DNA of 64,000 nt, taken from NCBI GenBank assembly GCA_963717515.1, contig OY970338.1:1612001-1676000 (forward strand). Direction: 5' to 3'. A model generated the notes under the pieces. That model searched no databases. It saw nothing but the letters and a program-made list of their open reading frames with translations, and had not been told where the DNA came from. The position numbers were made by a program, and so were the translations under genes. Position 1 is the first letter of the stretch. Each line of letters opens with the position of its first letter. Positions 50,462 to 59,460 of the stretch are shown in pieces. The DNA comes from CAYXZQ01 sp963717515. GTDB taxonomy: Archaea; Nanobdellota; Nanobdellia; Woesearchaeales; DSVV01.

Positions 50462-51751
50462 ATGAAGACAGTGATAATAGGTTCAGGCACAGGCGCATTG
50501 TTCACCATGCTCGCGATAAGGAAGCATGACAGGGAAGCCGAGCTCGTGGTTGTCGATCCAAAGGATTTCGAATTGCTCCATCCGTGCGGGATACCCTATG
50601 TCATCGAGGGCAGGGTGGATTCTCTGGAGAAACTGAAAGGGAAGATGCCTGCGCTCGGGCAGAAGATGCTGCTTCGGCATTCTGCTGTTTCGGTTAATGC
50701 TGATGAGAAAAAGGTCGAGGTGGAGAACCTTGCTACCGGCGAAAGGTCCTTCGAGGGCTTTGACAATCTGGTGGTGTGTACCGGGTCTTCGGCTGTAGTA
50801 CCTCCTGTCCCTGGCGCTGAATTGCCCCACGTGTTCAAGATAGACAGCCATGAGGATGCTGTGAAGATAAATTGTTTCGATGCATCGTCTGCCCTGGTAG
50901 TGGGAGCTGGGGCGATAGGGCTTGAGACCGCCTATGCATTGAAGAAGAAAGGGTTAAAGGTCACTTTGGTCGAGATGCTTGGTTCGGTCCTTCCCAAGTC
51001 GATTGACCCTGACATGAGCGCACTTATCGAGGATTACCTGAGGTCAGAAGGAGTGGATGTCATGCTGAATTCGAAGCTCGAGATGATCGAGGAAGGTCAT
51101 GCTATTGTCAACGGAAATTCAGTGGACGCAGGCATGGTCATACTCTCTGTCGGCGTGAAGCCCAATATCGGATTTCTTGAAGGGTCAGGGGTGGCTTTAG
51201 GCAAATGGGGCATCCTGGTGGATGAGAGGATGCAGACCAATGTCCCGGGCATATATGCTCTTGGCGACTGCATCCAGGTGAAGAGTTTGGTCGATGGAAG
51301 GGACTGGATGATGCAGCTTGCAGTCGCAGCCTACAAGCAGGGTCTTGTTGCAGGGATGAACATCTGCGGAAAGGATTCTTCCTATAAGGGGGCTCTTACT
51401 ACATTTGCTTCGAAGATAGGCTCTCTTGAGGTCGCTGCGACCGGCTTCAATACGCATTTTGCCCCGGATGCTGTTGTCGGCAGGGCTAAAGGATACACAA
51501 AGCCTGAATGGTGCGGAGAGGCTTCGGATGTAAGCGTAAAGATATTGGCAGATAAAAAAGGGAAGATCCTTGGTGCGCAGGCAGTCGGTGCCGGGGCTGC
51601 TGAAAGGATCAATGTCGTGTCGACTGCTATTTCTTCAGGTCTTTCTGTATATGGGCTTTCTGCCGTGGAATTGTGCTACTGCCCTGCCGTGTCTGAGACA
51701 TACGATGTGCTGATGCAGGCTGCTGACAACGCAATACGGAGGCTCGGATGA
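50462..51751 (+). CDS. CoA-disulfide-reductase / NADH-oxidase-like FAD oxidoreductase
   Basis: 429 residues from ATG 50462. N-terminal FAD motif GSGTGALFTML (variant GxGxxG), redox Cys in LHPCGIPYVIEG near residue 43, NAD(P) motif VVGAGAIGLETAYAL near residue 143, and second FAD motif YALGDC near residue 265. The single-Cys active site places it with CoA-disulfide reductases and related NADH oxidases or peroxidases that use thiol-disulfide chemistry in the cytosol. A C-terminal dimerisation domain follows. It overlaps the next gene by 4 bp. Possible role: redox balance or a persulfide reductase linked to the neighbouring radical SAM enzyme. Confidence 0.88.
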   Translation: MKTVIIGSGTGALFTMLAIRKHDREAELVVVDPKDFELLHPCGIPYVIEGRVDSLEKLKGKMPALGQKMLLRHSAVSVNADEKKVEVENLATGERSFEGFDNLVVCTGSSAVVPPVPGAELPHVFKIDSHEDAVKINCFDASSALVVGAGAIGLETAYALKKKGLKVTLVEMLGSVLPKSIDPDMSALIEDYLRSEGVDVMLNSKLEMIEEGHAIVNGNSVDAGMVILSVGVKPNIGFLEGSGVALGKWGILVDERMQTNVPGIYALGDCIQVKSLVDGRDWMMQLAVAAYKQGLVAGMNICGKDSSYKGALTTFASKIGSLEVAATGFNTHFAPDAVVGRAKGYTKPEWCGEASDVSVKILADKKGKILGAQAVGAGAAERINVVSTAISSGLSVYGLSAVELCYCPAVSETYDVLMQAADNAIRRLG

Positions 51752-52218
51752 GGCTGTTCTCTGCATATCTCAACAGGCAGGCTGCAAGGGATGTGGATTC
51801 TGTCTTCGAGGCTGAGCACCAGGTGGAGCTCATCAATAAGGACGGCAAGGACATGTTCCAGCTAGTGAAGAGCGAGAAAGAGGATGTATATGACATGCAG
51901 GCAGCTGAGGAGACTAGGGAGATCCCTGACGTTATCCGGGAAGAGAAAGAGCAGGTGCAGGACATAAATGACATCGTCAATCGTTCTTTCCAGATAATAC
52001 GCGAGGGTGTGATGGTCATACATACGCAGCTGGATATTCTTAAGAGATTGAAACGGGAGGATGACATCCTTGAGCAGAGCGGGTTTCCAATCGAGGTCGC
52101 TGACCAGCTTGAGGAGATGCTTGCTGAGGAGATCAAGAAGATAACCAGGCATTTAAGGGAGATGGGTTCCCGGATTGAAGTGGACGATGCAGAGAAGACT
52201 GACGATAGTGCGTCCTGA
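51748..52218 (+). CDS. 156-aa helical protein of unknown family
   Basis: Glu/Asp/Lys-rich, helical throughout, without Cys or membrane segments. Starts MRLFSAYLNRQAARDVDSVFE. Middle and end are long amphipathic helices (IPDVIREEKEQVQDINDIV; LEEMLAEEIKKITRHLREMG). It overlaps the flavoprotein stop by 4 bp and the radical SAM gene start by 32 bp, so all three are translated from one message. Could be an adaptor between the two enzymes. Confidence 0.6.
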   Translation: MRLFSAYLNRQAARDVDSVFEAEHQVELINKDGKDMFQLVKSEKEDVYDMQAAEETREIPDVIREEKEQVQDINDIVNRSFQIIREGVMVIHTQLDILKRLKREDDILEQSGFPIEVADQLEEMLAEEIKKITRHLREMGSRIEVDDAEKTDDSAS

Positions 52219-53023
52219 GACACAGGCTGTGTCTGTCTCTGGATGCTCGTTGAACTGCATACACTGCCAGGGTTATTTTCTTAAGGGGATGTCGTCTTCA
52301 GTTGACTGGTCTAAGGATAGTTTCCTTGTGTCTGGCGGGTGTAATTCAGAGGGTCGTGTGGGGATTGATGTTTCTTTGCTTGCAGAATTGAAAGAGAAAG
52401 GTAAGAAAGTGAATGTGCATCCAGGACTTGTGGATTCTGAGATGGCTGTTGAAATTGGCCGTTATGCTGATGTGGTTTCTTTTGATTTTGTTACTGATGA
52501 TGAAGTTATCAGGAGCATCTATAATCTTGACAAGACTGAGGATGATTTCATCGATTCTTATAGATTATTGAAAGCGAATTGCAAACGTGTGGTTCCGCAC
52601 GTGCTGGTCGGGTTCGGCAATGAGAAGAGGAGCCTGGACAGATTGCATTCGCTGGGCGAGAAGGAGGTATGCTTTATCGTGCTGATGAAGCATCCTCAGG
52701 TGAAGAATGATTTAGAAGAACCTTCAGTTGAACAGATTGAAGAAGTTTTGAAATACGCAAGAGAGAGGTTTGACAAGATTCATTTCGGCTGCATGCGGCC
52801 TCTGGGCAGGAAGAAAGAGATCGATGAGATGGCTGTGAAGTACGTGGACTCGATTGTCAACCCTCATAAGGACTTGGAATTCTCTGATGCGGTTGTTGAA
52901 GAGAAGAGGGAGTGCTGTTGTTTTTGGTTGTTTTCTTTGTTAAATGGATGTTATATTCAATCGAGAAAGAGAGCTAATAATATGATGGGGGTACACTCAA
53001 ATAGGTATGATTCTTTTCAATAA
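52187..53023 (+). CDS. Radical SAM protein, C-terminus apparently replaced at island junction
   Basis: 278 residues from ATG 52187. The motif SGCSLNCIHCQGYF (C-x3-C-x2-C) near residue 20 binds the SAM [4Fe-4S] cluster, and a TIM-barrel-like region follows (VNVHPGLVDSEMAVEIGRYA; VVPHVLVGFG; FGCMRPLG). It resembles the COG1856/BioB-like uncharacterised radical SAM group. Near residue 245 a KRECCCF segment would suit a natural C-terminus; after it the sequence is AT-rich and unlike the rest (from about position 52917), suggesting that the original 3' end was exchanged when the AT-rich island arrived. Confidence 0.75.
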   Translation: MQRRLTIVRPETQAVSVSGCSLNCIHCQGYFLKGMSSSVDWSKDSFLVSGGCNSEGRVGIDVSLLAELKEKGKKVNVHPGLVDSEMAVEIGRYADVVSFDFVTDDEVIRSIYNLDKTEDDFIDSYRLLKANCKRVVPHVLVGFGNEKRSLDRLHSLGEKEVCFIVLMKHPQVKNDLEEPSVEQIEEVLKYARERFDKIHFGCMRPLGRKKEIDEMAVKYVDSIVNPHKDLEFSDAVVEEKRECCCFWLFSLLNGCYIQSRKRANNMMGVHSNRYDSFQ

Positions 53024-53326
53024 TATCATTATAATAAATGTTACCAAACCTGTTAAAACAAGCTTAAGTAGATAGTATTCAAAAGCTCCTTTAGATTTTG
53101 TATTATGTGTAATTTCAATGTTCTTCCCTAATTGTATTAACCAGTAAACCGAAGAAATAACAAGAATAATTTTTAGAATCGAAACTAAAATAATCATTAT
53201 TTGGGATGGACTTTCCATTACAATTTTAATAATTTCTTCAGTAAATATTTTTTTAATATCTGGAATACCTAATACTGCTGAAGTTATTGTTCCAATGATT
53301 AATAATTGAGATTTATTAAAATCCAT
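52997..53326 (-). CDS. 109-aa membrane protein (island)
   Basis: Begins MDFNKSQLLIIGTITSAVLG. Three hydrophobic segments (about 8-25, 38-60, 85-107), with a KNIEITHNTKSKGAF polar stretch between the second and third. AT-rich codons. It is convergent and overlaps the radical SAM frame by 27 bp. No family recognised. Confidence 0.55.
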   Translation of the reverse strand: MDFNKSQLLIIGTITSAVLGIPDIKKIFTEEIIKIVMESPSQIMIILVSILKIILVISSVYWLIQLGKNIEITHNTKSKGAFEYYLLKLVLTGLVTFIIMILLKRIIPI

Positions 53327-53347
53327 TTTTTATAATAAATTTAATTA

Positions 53348-54280
53348 TTAATTCCACCTTAACATTTCATTATAGAATGCTTCTGCTTGTTTTTCTTCAA
53401 ACTTATCAGGATCTCCAAGACATTTTGTTTCCAAAAAATTCATATTTTCATCATAAATATTCCAGATTATGTACTTGTTGGTTTTTCCAATTTGTCCATC
53501 ACTAGAAAATGTAGTCTTTTCAACATACGCATTAACTTTACTGATTCCCATAATACTTGAAAATCCTCCACAGTAATACATATTTAAATTCTCACCTTCC
53601 TTTGTTCCTTTTCTGCAGGTTGCCTCGCCTTTAACAGTCCATCCATTATAGGTTTTATCTTCAATAGTCAATCCTTTCCAAGAATTCATATCTATCGGAA
53701 CATTAATCTGGGGGCAATTGGATTCAAGTGTTTTTGAAACACTATTAGTCAATGATTGTATCAAATCTTTGAAGACGTTTCCTGATTTAACTGCTGTATT
53801 ATCATCAATTTTCATTGAATTATTATATACTAAATTATGTTGATTTGAATTTTGAATATAAACTAATATTAAAAAAATAATTATTACTGAAACCCAAAGT
53901 TTTGTATTTGTTATTCGAAATTTTTTTACAAAATAAACAATAAAAACTAATCCAATTGCTGTTATTAAAATCCTAATAAAAAAATTCATTACTTGAAAAT
54001 AATTGAGACCTACAAAAAATATCCAAATAGTAGTAGTGTTTATTAATGACCAGAACAGGAACCATTTATCAACAATAAATTTTTTTCTAATAGTATAGAT
54101 TCTTGCAATGTTAGCGAATATTGTTACTCCCAGACCAATAAAAAATAATTGAAATAATCCATTTTTAATATTTAAAAAATTTAAAGAAAAAGTTAAAATT
54201 GATAAGGACAAGGAATGAATAATAATCCAAATAAAAATCCATTTAATACGATTGACAGTTTTTTTTCTCTTTCTTCTCAT
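53348..54280 (-). CDS. 310-aa membrane protein with extracytoplasmic C-terminal domain (island)
   Basis: The N-terminal 150 residues contain five membrane helices (WIFIWIIIHSLSLSILTFSL and others), after a basic MRRKRKKTVNR start. The C-terminal 150 residues are soluble with a few Cys (NCPQINVP, TCRKG, YYCGGF) and an immunoglobulin-like beta pattern (YNGWTVKGEATC, YIIWNIYDENM). The start overlaps the RHH-like gene stop by 4 bp, so they form an operon. No known family; possibly an island-specific surface or immunity protein. Confidence 0.6.
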   Translation of the reverse strand: MRRKRKKTVNRIKWIFIWIIIHSLSLSILTFSLNFLNIKNGLFQLFFIGLGVTIFANIARIYTIRKKFIVDKWFLFWSLINTTTIWIFFVGLNYFQVMNFFIRILITAIGLVFIVYFVKKFRITNTKLWVSVIIIFLILVYIQNSNQHNLVYNNSMKIDDNTAVKSGNVFKDLIQSLTNSVSKTLESNCPQINVPIDMNSWKGLTIEDKTYNGWTVKGEATCRKGTKEGENLNMYYCGGFSSIMGISKVNAYVEKTTFSSDGQIGKTNKYIIWNIYDENMNFLETKCLGDPDKFEEKQAEAFYNEMLRWN

Positions 54281-54447
54281 TTTCTCCTTTGTTTGTATCC
54301 CAGTTCATTTATTGCTTCATAAAAAATTGCTGTCGGACTAAATTTATTCTGTCTTAACCAATCTTTTATATCCGGAGATACTCTAATTGTCAAATGAACA
54401 GATCTTCTATGTATTCTTGGTGTGGACTTAACTTTTTGAGGATCCAT
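54277..54447 (-). CDS. 56-aa ribbon-helix-helix (CopG/Arc-like) protein (island)
   Basis: ATG at 54445-54447 to TGA at 54277-54279. After a basic N-terminus, RRSVHLTIRVSPDIKDWLRQ gives a beta strand then helix, and FSPTAIFYEAINELGY a second helix: the ribbon-helix-helix plan. The length and basic charge fit a small DNA-binding regulator. It overlaps the 310-aa membrane protein gene by 4 bp (ATGA). It may autoregulate the pair or act as antitoxin to it; there is no direct evidence. Confidence 0.6.
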   Translation of the reverse strand: MDPQKVKSTPRIHRRSVHLTIRVSPDIKDWLRQNKFSPTAIFYEAINELGYKQRRK

Positions 54448-54491
54448 TTTGAATTACTCTTGTATATACAAAGGTAAATACATATAAATAT

Positions 54492-54700
54492 TTAAATTTT
54501 GTCTATATTTTTGAGTGTGCTTCTTAATTCTTGTTCTAGATGTATCGCATTAACTCTAATAATGGAACGCCCTCTTTCTCGACTTTTCGGACGAAATTTT
54601 GCCCCACTGTGTTGGGCAAAGAGTTTAACAGGAATTCCAGATATAGAAGATTTACCAAGTGAAAATTTACAAATTGGAACACCTACTATTGTATTCTTTT
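54492..54700 (-). pseudogene. Possible coding fragment without start codon
   Basis: On the minus strand a frame opens after a stop at about 54701 and runs to TAA at 54492-54494. It encodes natural-looking sequence such as GIPVKLFAQHSGAKFRPKS and RGRSIIRVNAIHLEQELRST, but with no ATG, GTG or TTG in a suitable position. It may be the 3' remnant of a gene, or use an unusual start. The opposite-strand ORF looks like a shadow. Confidence 0.3.
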
Positions 54701-54790
54701 AGATTATATACACCATCATCAGCTATCCTAACACCTATCCTACATCAATTAACTTAGGATAACCAAAAATCTTCTGTTTAAAAAATAATC

Positions 54791-54800
54791 TTTATATATA
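54791..54800 (+). promoter_or_regulatory. TATA box of asparagine-synthetase-like operon
   Basis: TTTATATATA centred about 24 bp before the ATG of a 15-codon ORF (54819), which would make that ORF the leaderless start of the message. Confidence 0.5.
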
Positions 54801-54818
54801 GAGTGTTGTTCCTTTCAA

Positions 54819-54866
54819 ATGATGACAAATTTTGAATCTTTGGAAAAGAATAATATGGATGAGTAA
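54819..54866 (+). CDS. 15-codon mini-ORF upstream of asparagine-synthetase-like gene
   Basis: ATG at 54819 to TAA at 54864-54866 encodes 15 residues (MMTNFESLEKNNMDE). It lies at the expected transcription start and ends 2 bp before the GTG of the next gene. It may be a leader peptide allowing re-initiation at the GTG, a very short substrate peptide, or chance. Confidence 0.35.
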   Translation: MMTNFESLEKNNMDE

Positions 54867-54868
54867 AA

Positions 54869-56711
54869 GTGACTAATATACAGATACCTATACCAATCCA
54901 TGAGAATGAGTCGACTCAGAAAGATGAGAATATCCATACAGATTATTCGAATAAACTTACAAAACGGGTACATAGCATATATTTCTCGCCAGACAGACCC
55001 ATTCAGAACTTAATGGATTTAGGACTTGATACTATGAATTGTTTAACTTGCCAACTTAATTGGAACTTACCTGAAGGCAAACCAGCGATTAGTAAAGATA
55101 GATTTAACAATCGCCTATTGGATTTACATGTAAAAAGAATACATAACTTTGTATTTGATAAAGTAAATATTTTTCACAATAATGAAACAAATGTTATGTG
55201 TGCAATATTAGGGTATTTCTCAAATCTAGATGAAGTTAAACGGAAATATGGTATTAATCATAATGATGATGTTAAGATTATTGAAAAATTATTCTGTCTA
55301 AGAGGAGTAGATTTTATTAACGATTTAGATGGTATTTTTTTAATTTTCATTTATGATTTAAACCAACAAAAAATATATATTTTTCAGGATGAATTTGGAT
55401 CAAATTTACCATTATACTACACATTTCGAAATAATCAAATTATATTAAGTACAAATTTAAAAGAAATTTTAAAACAAATTCCACCAAATGAGCGAAAACT
55501 AAATTTAAATGCCTGCCGTACTTTATTATCCTGTGAGATAATTCCCTTTGAATTAACACTAATAAATGATGTAAATAAATTAATTGCTAAGCATTTTATG
55601 ACAATTAACTGTCAAAATCATTCTTTTAAAATAAATGCTTTAAAAATAAAAGATAATAAGGTTTCAAAGAAAAATGCAAAAAATAATATAATTGGTTCTA
55701 TTAAGAAAAATACTGAAATCCTAGTTGAAAATCTAGAAAAAAAACAACTCGTATCTACGCAAAGTGGTGGTTTTGATTCTAACTTGATTACTGCTATATT
55801 GGCCAAAATATCAAAAAATAAAATTACGACCGTCACTATTGGAGGAAAACGTATTAATGAGATACCTGTCGTTGAAAAAATTGTTACTAGATACTCAAAT
55901 GTGGTAAACAAGTCAACTTTCCTAAACGATGATTCTTTGGATTCGATTCCAAATATGGTATGGATATTAGAAGGATATGTTTATGAAAGAGGTATCTTCT
56001 TGAGACACCCATTAGCAAAATTACTGAAAAAAAATGAGATACATTCTATATTCCTTTCAGAGTGTGCTGATCAACTGTTGGATTTTAATAGATTTTCAAA
56101 AATAATAATACTTACCAAACGTTTAAGATTTATAATCAAGACTAATTTTTTAGGGGATTTATTATTAACATATTACAGAAAAGTATTCAGTAAAAACAAT
56201 TTTCTGTGCCCCAAAATAAAGGGTGTTAGATTTTCTCATAAGCTAAAACTTGAATTTGAATTAGATCAAATTTTGAAAACAAAGCGGAATTATTCTTAAT
56301 AACTATAACATCCAAGGAATATATTCATTTCTGAATAAAGATATTAAGATAATGAGTACGATCATAGGTATTTTGAATATTAAAAAAAAATTTTATAAAA
56401 ATGAAGTTCAAAAAATATTAGATAAAGAAATTTCAAAGTTGATTAATAAAAGTGGTCCTGTTGTAGATATAAATTACCAAATTCCAAAAAATTCAACCAT
56501 CATCTCAAAGTTGCTCAACTCCGAATTTGCTCAAAAATTTATAAATAAAAATCAAATAACTAAAATTAGCTCCAATACAAAACCCTATTCTAATTTTATT
56601 CTGATGCTCTTATACCTCTACTTATTTAATGAATTATTTGTCACAGGCAGATTTGATTCAGAATTTAATAAACGTGACTTAAATATAAGTTTAAATGAAT
56701 TTTTTAAATAG
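54869..56711 (+). pseudogene. Asparagine-synthetase / lasso-cyclase-like protein, one-base frameshift
   Basis: GTG start at 54869. The first 476 codons hold an Ntn glutaminase-like half lacking an N-terminal Cys (VMCAILGYFSN; NDLDGIFLIFIYDL; IFQDEFGSNLPLYY) and a PP-loop synthetase half (STQSGGFDSNLITAIL near residue 293; IFLSECADQLLDF near 400). The frame closes at 56299, but a frame shifted by one base near 56280 continues through SGIILNNYNIQGIYSFLNKD to LYLFNELFVTGRFD and TAG at 56709-56711. Joined, it is about 613 residues, the normal family length. Loss of the catalytic N-terminal Cys suggests an adenylating amide-forming enzyme (lasso cyclase or beta-lactam-synthetase-like) rather than a Gln-dependent synthetase. 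Decay or a sequencing indel are both possible. Confidence 0.7.
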
Positions 56712-56831
56712 AATATGGTAGCAAAATATTAATTTTTTGAAAATAATATAAACCTTTCGAAACTTTTAATATTCATCCCACTTCTATCAAAATGTTATTA
56801 TATCCTGAACAAGATCATTTCTGTGATATCG

Positions 56832-57265
56832 CTAACTCAGCCTTATCCCTGTCTTGTTGATGTCTCTGATTGTTATCGGGACCCTGTCCTTTGTCTCAAG
56901 CTCTGAACATGCTCGTACCCATTCTGGACAATCGATACCTATGATGCCTGATGGATCCCCTGCAATTTATAACAAAAACACTGCAATCAACTGGTTTTGC
57001 ATCCCTTCCATCCCCATGCTCCAGGGCAGGCATCCATAATGCTCGAATAATGATATTCTGCTCCATTGCAGGACTTCACTACCTTCTCCCTGATCTCAAG
57101 CATGGAATCTTTGGCATTCAACCAGGTCTCTCTGGTGATATCTTTTTTAACATAACCAAAACACAGACTGTCTCCACCGCATGTATGGATAGTTCTTATG
57201 AATGACAATGGGATGGCGATAAGGACAAGAATGATGATGATGGAATATAGTATCAATGGTCTCAT
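56832..57265 (-). pseudogene. Decayed small secreted protein with thermonuclease-like tail
   Basis: ATG at 57265 gives a signal-anchor (PLILYSIIIILVLIAIPLSF) and a Cys-containing domain (HTCGGDSLCFGYVKKD; CPGAWGWKGCKTS) to a stop at 56987. A different frame downstream, interrupted by one TAA, continues with IAGDPSGIIGIDCPEWVRAC and VPITIRDINKTGIRLS to TAG at 56832. The pieces look like one gene broken by a frameshift and a nonsense codon. It is next to the island end. Confidence 0.45.
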
Positions 57266-57382
57266 GAGATGGCATCTGGATGCATAATATATAAAAATCT
57301 TTTCATGACTTCAAATCAAAATCAGGTTTCTCAGATAAGATGACCGATGTTTTTAAATATTCCACTTCCACCCTCTCCATCC

Positions 57383-57697
57383 ATGAGCGATGACAAGGTG
57401 TACACAAGTCTCGATGCGCAATTGAAGGCAGAGGGATGGGTCGTGGGCGGATGGTTCAATGATAATAATCTGCCTGAATCATTATCTAAGCTTGTGATCA
57501 GGTCGGCAAGAGGGGAGTATCTGGAAACAAAGATAATCCCTGCTGACATCGCAAGGAAAGGCGAGGAATGGCAGGTCCAGGATCCAATGCATATCATCTA
57601 TTGCAAGATGGAAATAAAAGAAGATGAGCTGCCTCCATTATATCCAGTCATGTTATATCATATAAAAGAAAATGACCAAAGGATCCTGCCTCTCTGA
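57383..57697 (+). CDS. 104-aa hypothetical protein
   Basis: The ATG at 57383 (MSDDKVYTSLDAQLKAEGW) is preceded by a TATA-like box (gtttttaaatatt, 57349-57361). A small alpha/beta protein with segments KLVIRSARGEYLETKIIPAD and HIIYCKMEIKEDELPPLY. No Cys pairs or motifs for catalysis. No family recognised. Confidence 0.55.
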   Translation: MSDDKVYTSLDAQLKAEGWVVGGWFNDNNLPESLSKLVIRSARGEYLETKIIPADIARKGEEWQVQDPMHIIYCKMEIKEDELPPLYPVMLYHIKENDQRILPL

Positions 57698-57757
57698 AGG
57701 CCTCATTCTACAGAAAATCCGAAATATTTAAATTCAGGGAATTCAATAGATATTATT

Positions 57758-58185
57758 ATGAAGAAAAAAAGCCGATTTCTCAGGAATTATTACATCCTGG
57801 CTGTGCTGTTTGCAATCATCGGATTGCTGGACTCTACTTTATTCTCTGATGCATTCGGAGTAATCAGTAAATCATCATATTTTTGGATGGGATTTGTAAT
57901 GATCTTCAATTTCATCATATTGGTCCTCAGCATAATTGCGATAATAATATTCATCCGGGAAAAACTGCCAAAGAAATCTAGACTCTTGTCCTACCGGTAT
58001 ATTACATCGCCGCAAATGTGATTACAATTATTTTCGGTATTGTGTTTGGTGTCATCTCAGCATTGAAAGGAATTCCACCGGCTGATATCACCATGCCACT
58101 AAGCATATCTGTATTAGGCATAATCATCTTTATTGTTCGAAATTGTATTCTCAATATATATATTAAGGAGATTCAGATAATTTAA
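57758..58185 (+). pseudogene. Four-helix membrane protein with frameshift
   Basis: ATG 57758 gives two helices (YYILAVLFAIIGLLDSTLF; FVMIFNFIILVLSIIAIIIF) then runs out of frame near 57980-57995 and stops at 58021. Another frame continues from LPVYYIAANVITIIFGIVFG through a fourth helix (LSISVLGIIIFIVRN) to TAA at 58183-58185. A one-base indel explains both pieces. No family recognised. Confidence 0.5.
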
Positions 58186-58221
58186 TAAATTTTAAATATT
58201 AACTGATCCAATAATATAAAT

Positions 58222-59349
58222 ATGAAGAAGAAACAGATAAGTATCTTCTCAATCCTCGTGTTCTCATCATTAGTTATCATAATCATCGTGGTCTCAATAT
58301 ACTCCCTTGGACTGAGCAAGAGAGCAGATGCACTATCGCAGAAGAATTCCAACCTTGAGAATGAATATTCAGACTACAAATCATCAAGCGACGGCCAGAT
58401 CCAGGAGCTCCAGGCTGAGCTGTCCAATTTGACTGACGAGAACGCGAGGCTCGCCCATCAGGCGTTCATGACAGAGAGCCTGTACAACCAGAAGATAGAC
58501 GAGTACAATGAGCTCAGATCCAACCACACCAGGGCTGAGAACAAGATAGAGCTCCTGAGCAACCAGATGAAGGAATTCGAGCAGCAGATAAGCGAATCTC
58601 TCCAGTGGTACAGGTCAAATGCCATACTCTCTGACAACAAGGAGCAGAGCAAGGTCAAGAGCAAGCTTGACTTCTACTGCGTAAAGGAAGACCAGGACAC
58701 ATGCACTGTGAGGCTCGGTTGCTTCTGGCTCGTCAACCAGGAGTTTCTGGGTCTGAGATACAAATACGACATACTGTCAGTCGATGATTGGGACAGGATA
58801 ATCTCTCTAGATGAATTCCTGAAGAACGGCGGAGGGGACTGCGAGGATTATGCCCTGTTCTTCAAGGCCCAGCTCAACTACGTGCTCGATGAATGCAGGG
58901 GCAGGGACATAGTGCTCTAGGGCTGGTCCTATAGCGAGAAGGAGGATTACTGGGCAGATTTCCAGAAGCACTGGTACATCCCGAACGCCGATGTCGAGGA
59001 GTTCACCAAGAATGTATATCCGAATATCGTCTGCGGCAGGGTATATGACTATGAATACGACGACTATGCCGGGCACTGCGTGATAGCCCTGACCAAGACA
59101 AGGATCAATGACAGCCAGGACCTCAAGCTTATATCGCACTCAAAATTAATTGAGCCCCAAGACGGGGGATACTACGGGGTCGTTGACGAGCAGTACCTGT
59201 TCATGCCGAATAATAACGGGTATGACGAGGACCTGTCGATCTCGATGGTGATAACTGACAATGACCTGTATCTATATGATTTCGATGACAGGAAGTGGCT
59301 CTCGTATGAGCTGTTCGACGAAGAGATAAACGATCTGGTCGATTCTTGA
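58222..59349 (+). pseudogene. Membrane-anchored coiled-coil, transglutaminase-like protease with in-frame TAG
   Basis: One frame encodes an N-terminal membrane helix (ISIFSILVFSSLVIIIIVVS), a coiled coil (about 35-130), then a transglutaminase-like fold: the putative catalytic Cys is in GGGDCEDYALFF near residue 212, the His in AGHCVIALTK near residue 287 and an Asp in EPQDGGYYG. A TAG at 58918-58920 interrupts it between Cys and His; the frame continues unchanged as GWSYSEKEDYWADF to the stop at 59347-59349. The total is 375 codons. It resembles bacterial transglutaminase-like Cys proteases (LapG-like order). TAG ends intact genes here, so this looks like a nonsense mutation or readthrough stop. 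Confidence 0.6.
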
Positions 59350-59460
59350 TGACGCACAGATCAGATATGGTGTGCTTGATATATATTATTTTCATATCCA
59401 TTCAGGTTCACTTGTGAAGATTCACGATAATTTCAGAATTCATAAAAAATAAAAAAAAAT

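Larger units (their letters stand above)
52917..56810. mobile_element. AT-rich genomic island
   Basis: Base composition changes abruptly near 52917 and reverts near 56810. The interval is rich in A/T homopolymers, uses AAA/AAT/ATT codons, and its protein-coding genes are Ile/Asn/Lys-rich. Flanking genes are GC-balanced like the rest of the window. No integrase, transposase or flanking direct repeat was found by eye, so the mechanism is unknown. Contents: two membrane proteins, an RHH-like protein, a coding fragment and an asparagine-synthetase-like gene with frameshift. Confidence 0.6.

Noticed and set aside
54499..54702. Plus-strand 67-codon ORF in the island
   Set aside because: The opposite strand gives the more protein-like sequence and there is no promoter or Shine-Dalgarno; likely a shadow.
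58918..58920. In-frame TAG read as pyrrolysine
   Set aside because: TAG ends several intact genes in the window, no pyl genes are seen, and neighbouring genes are clearly decayed; a nonsense mutation is simpler.
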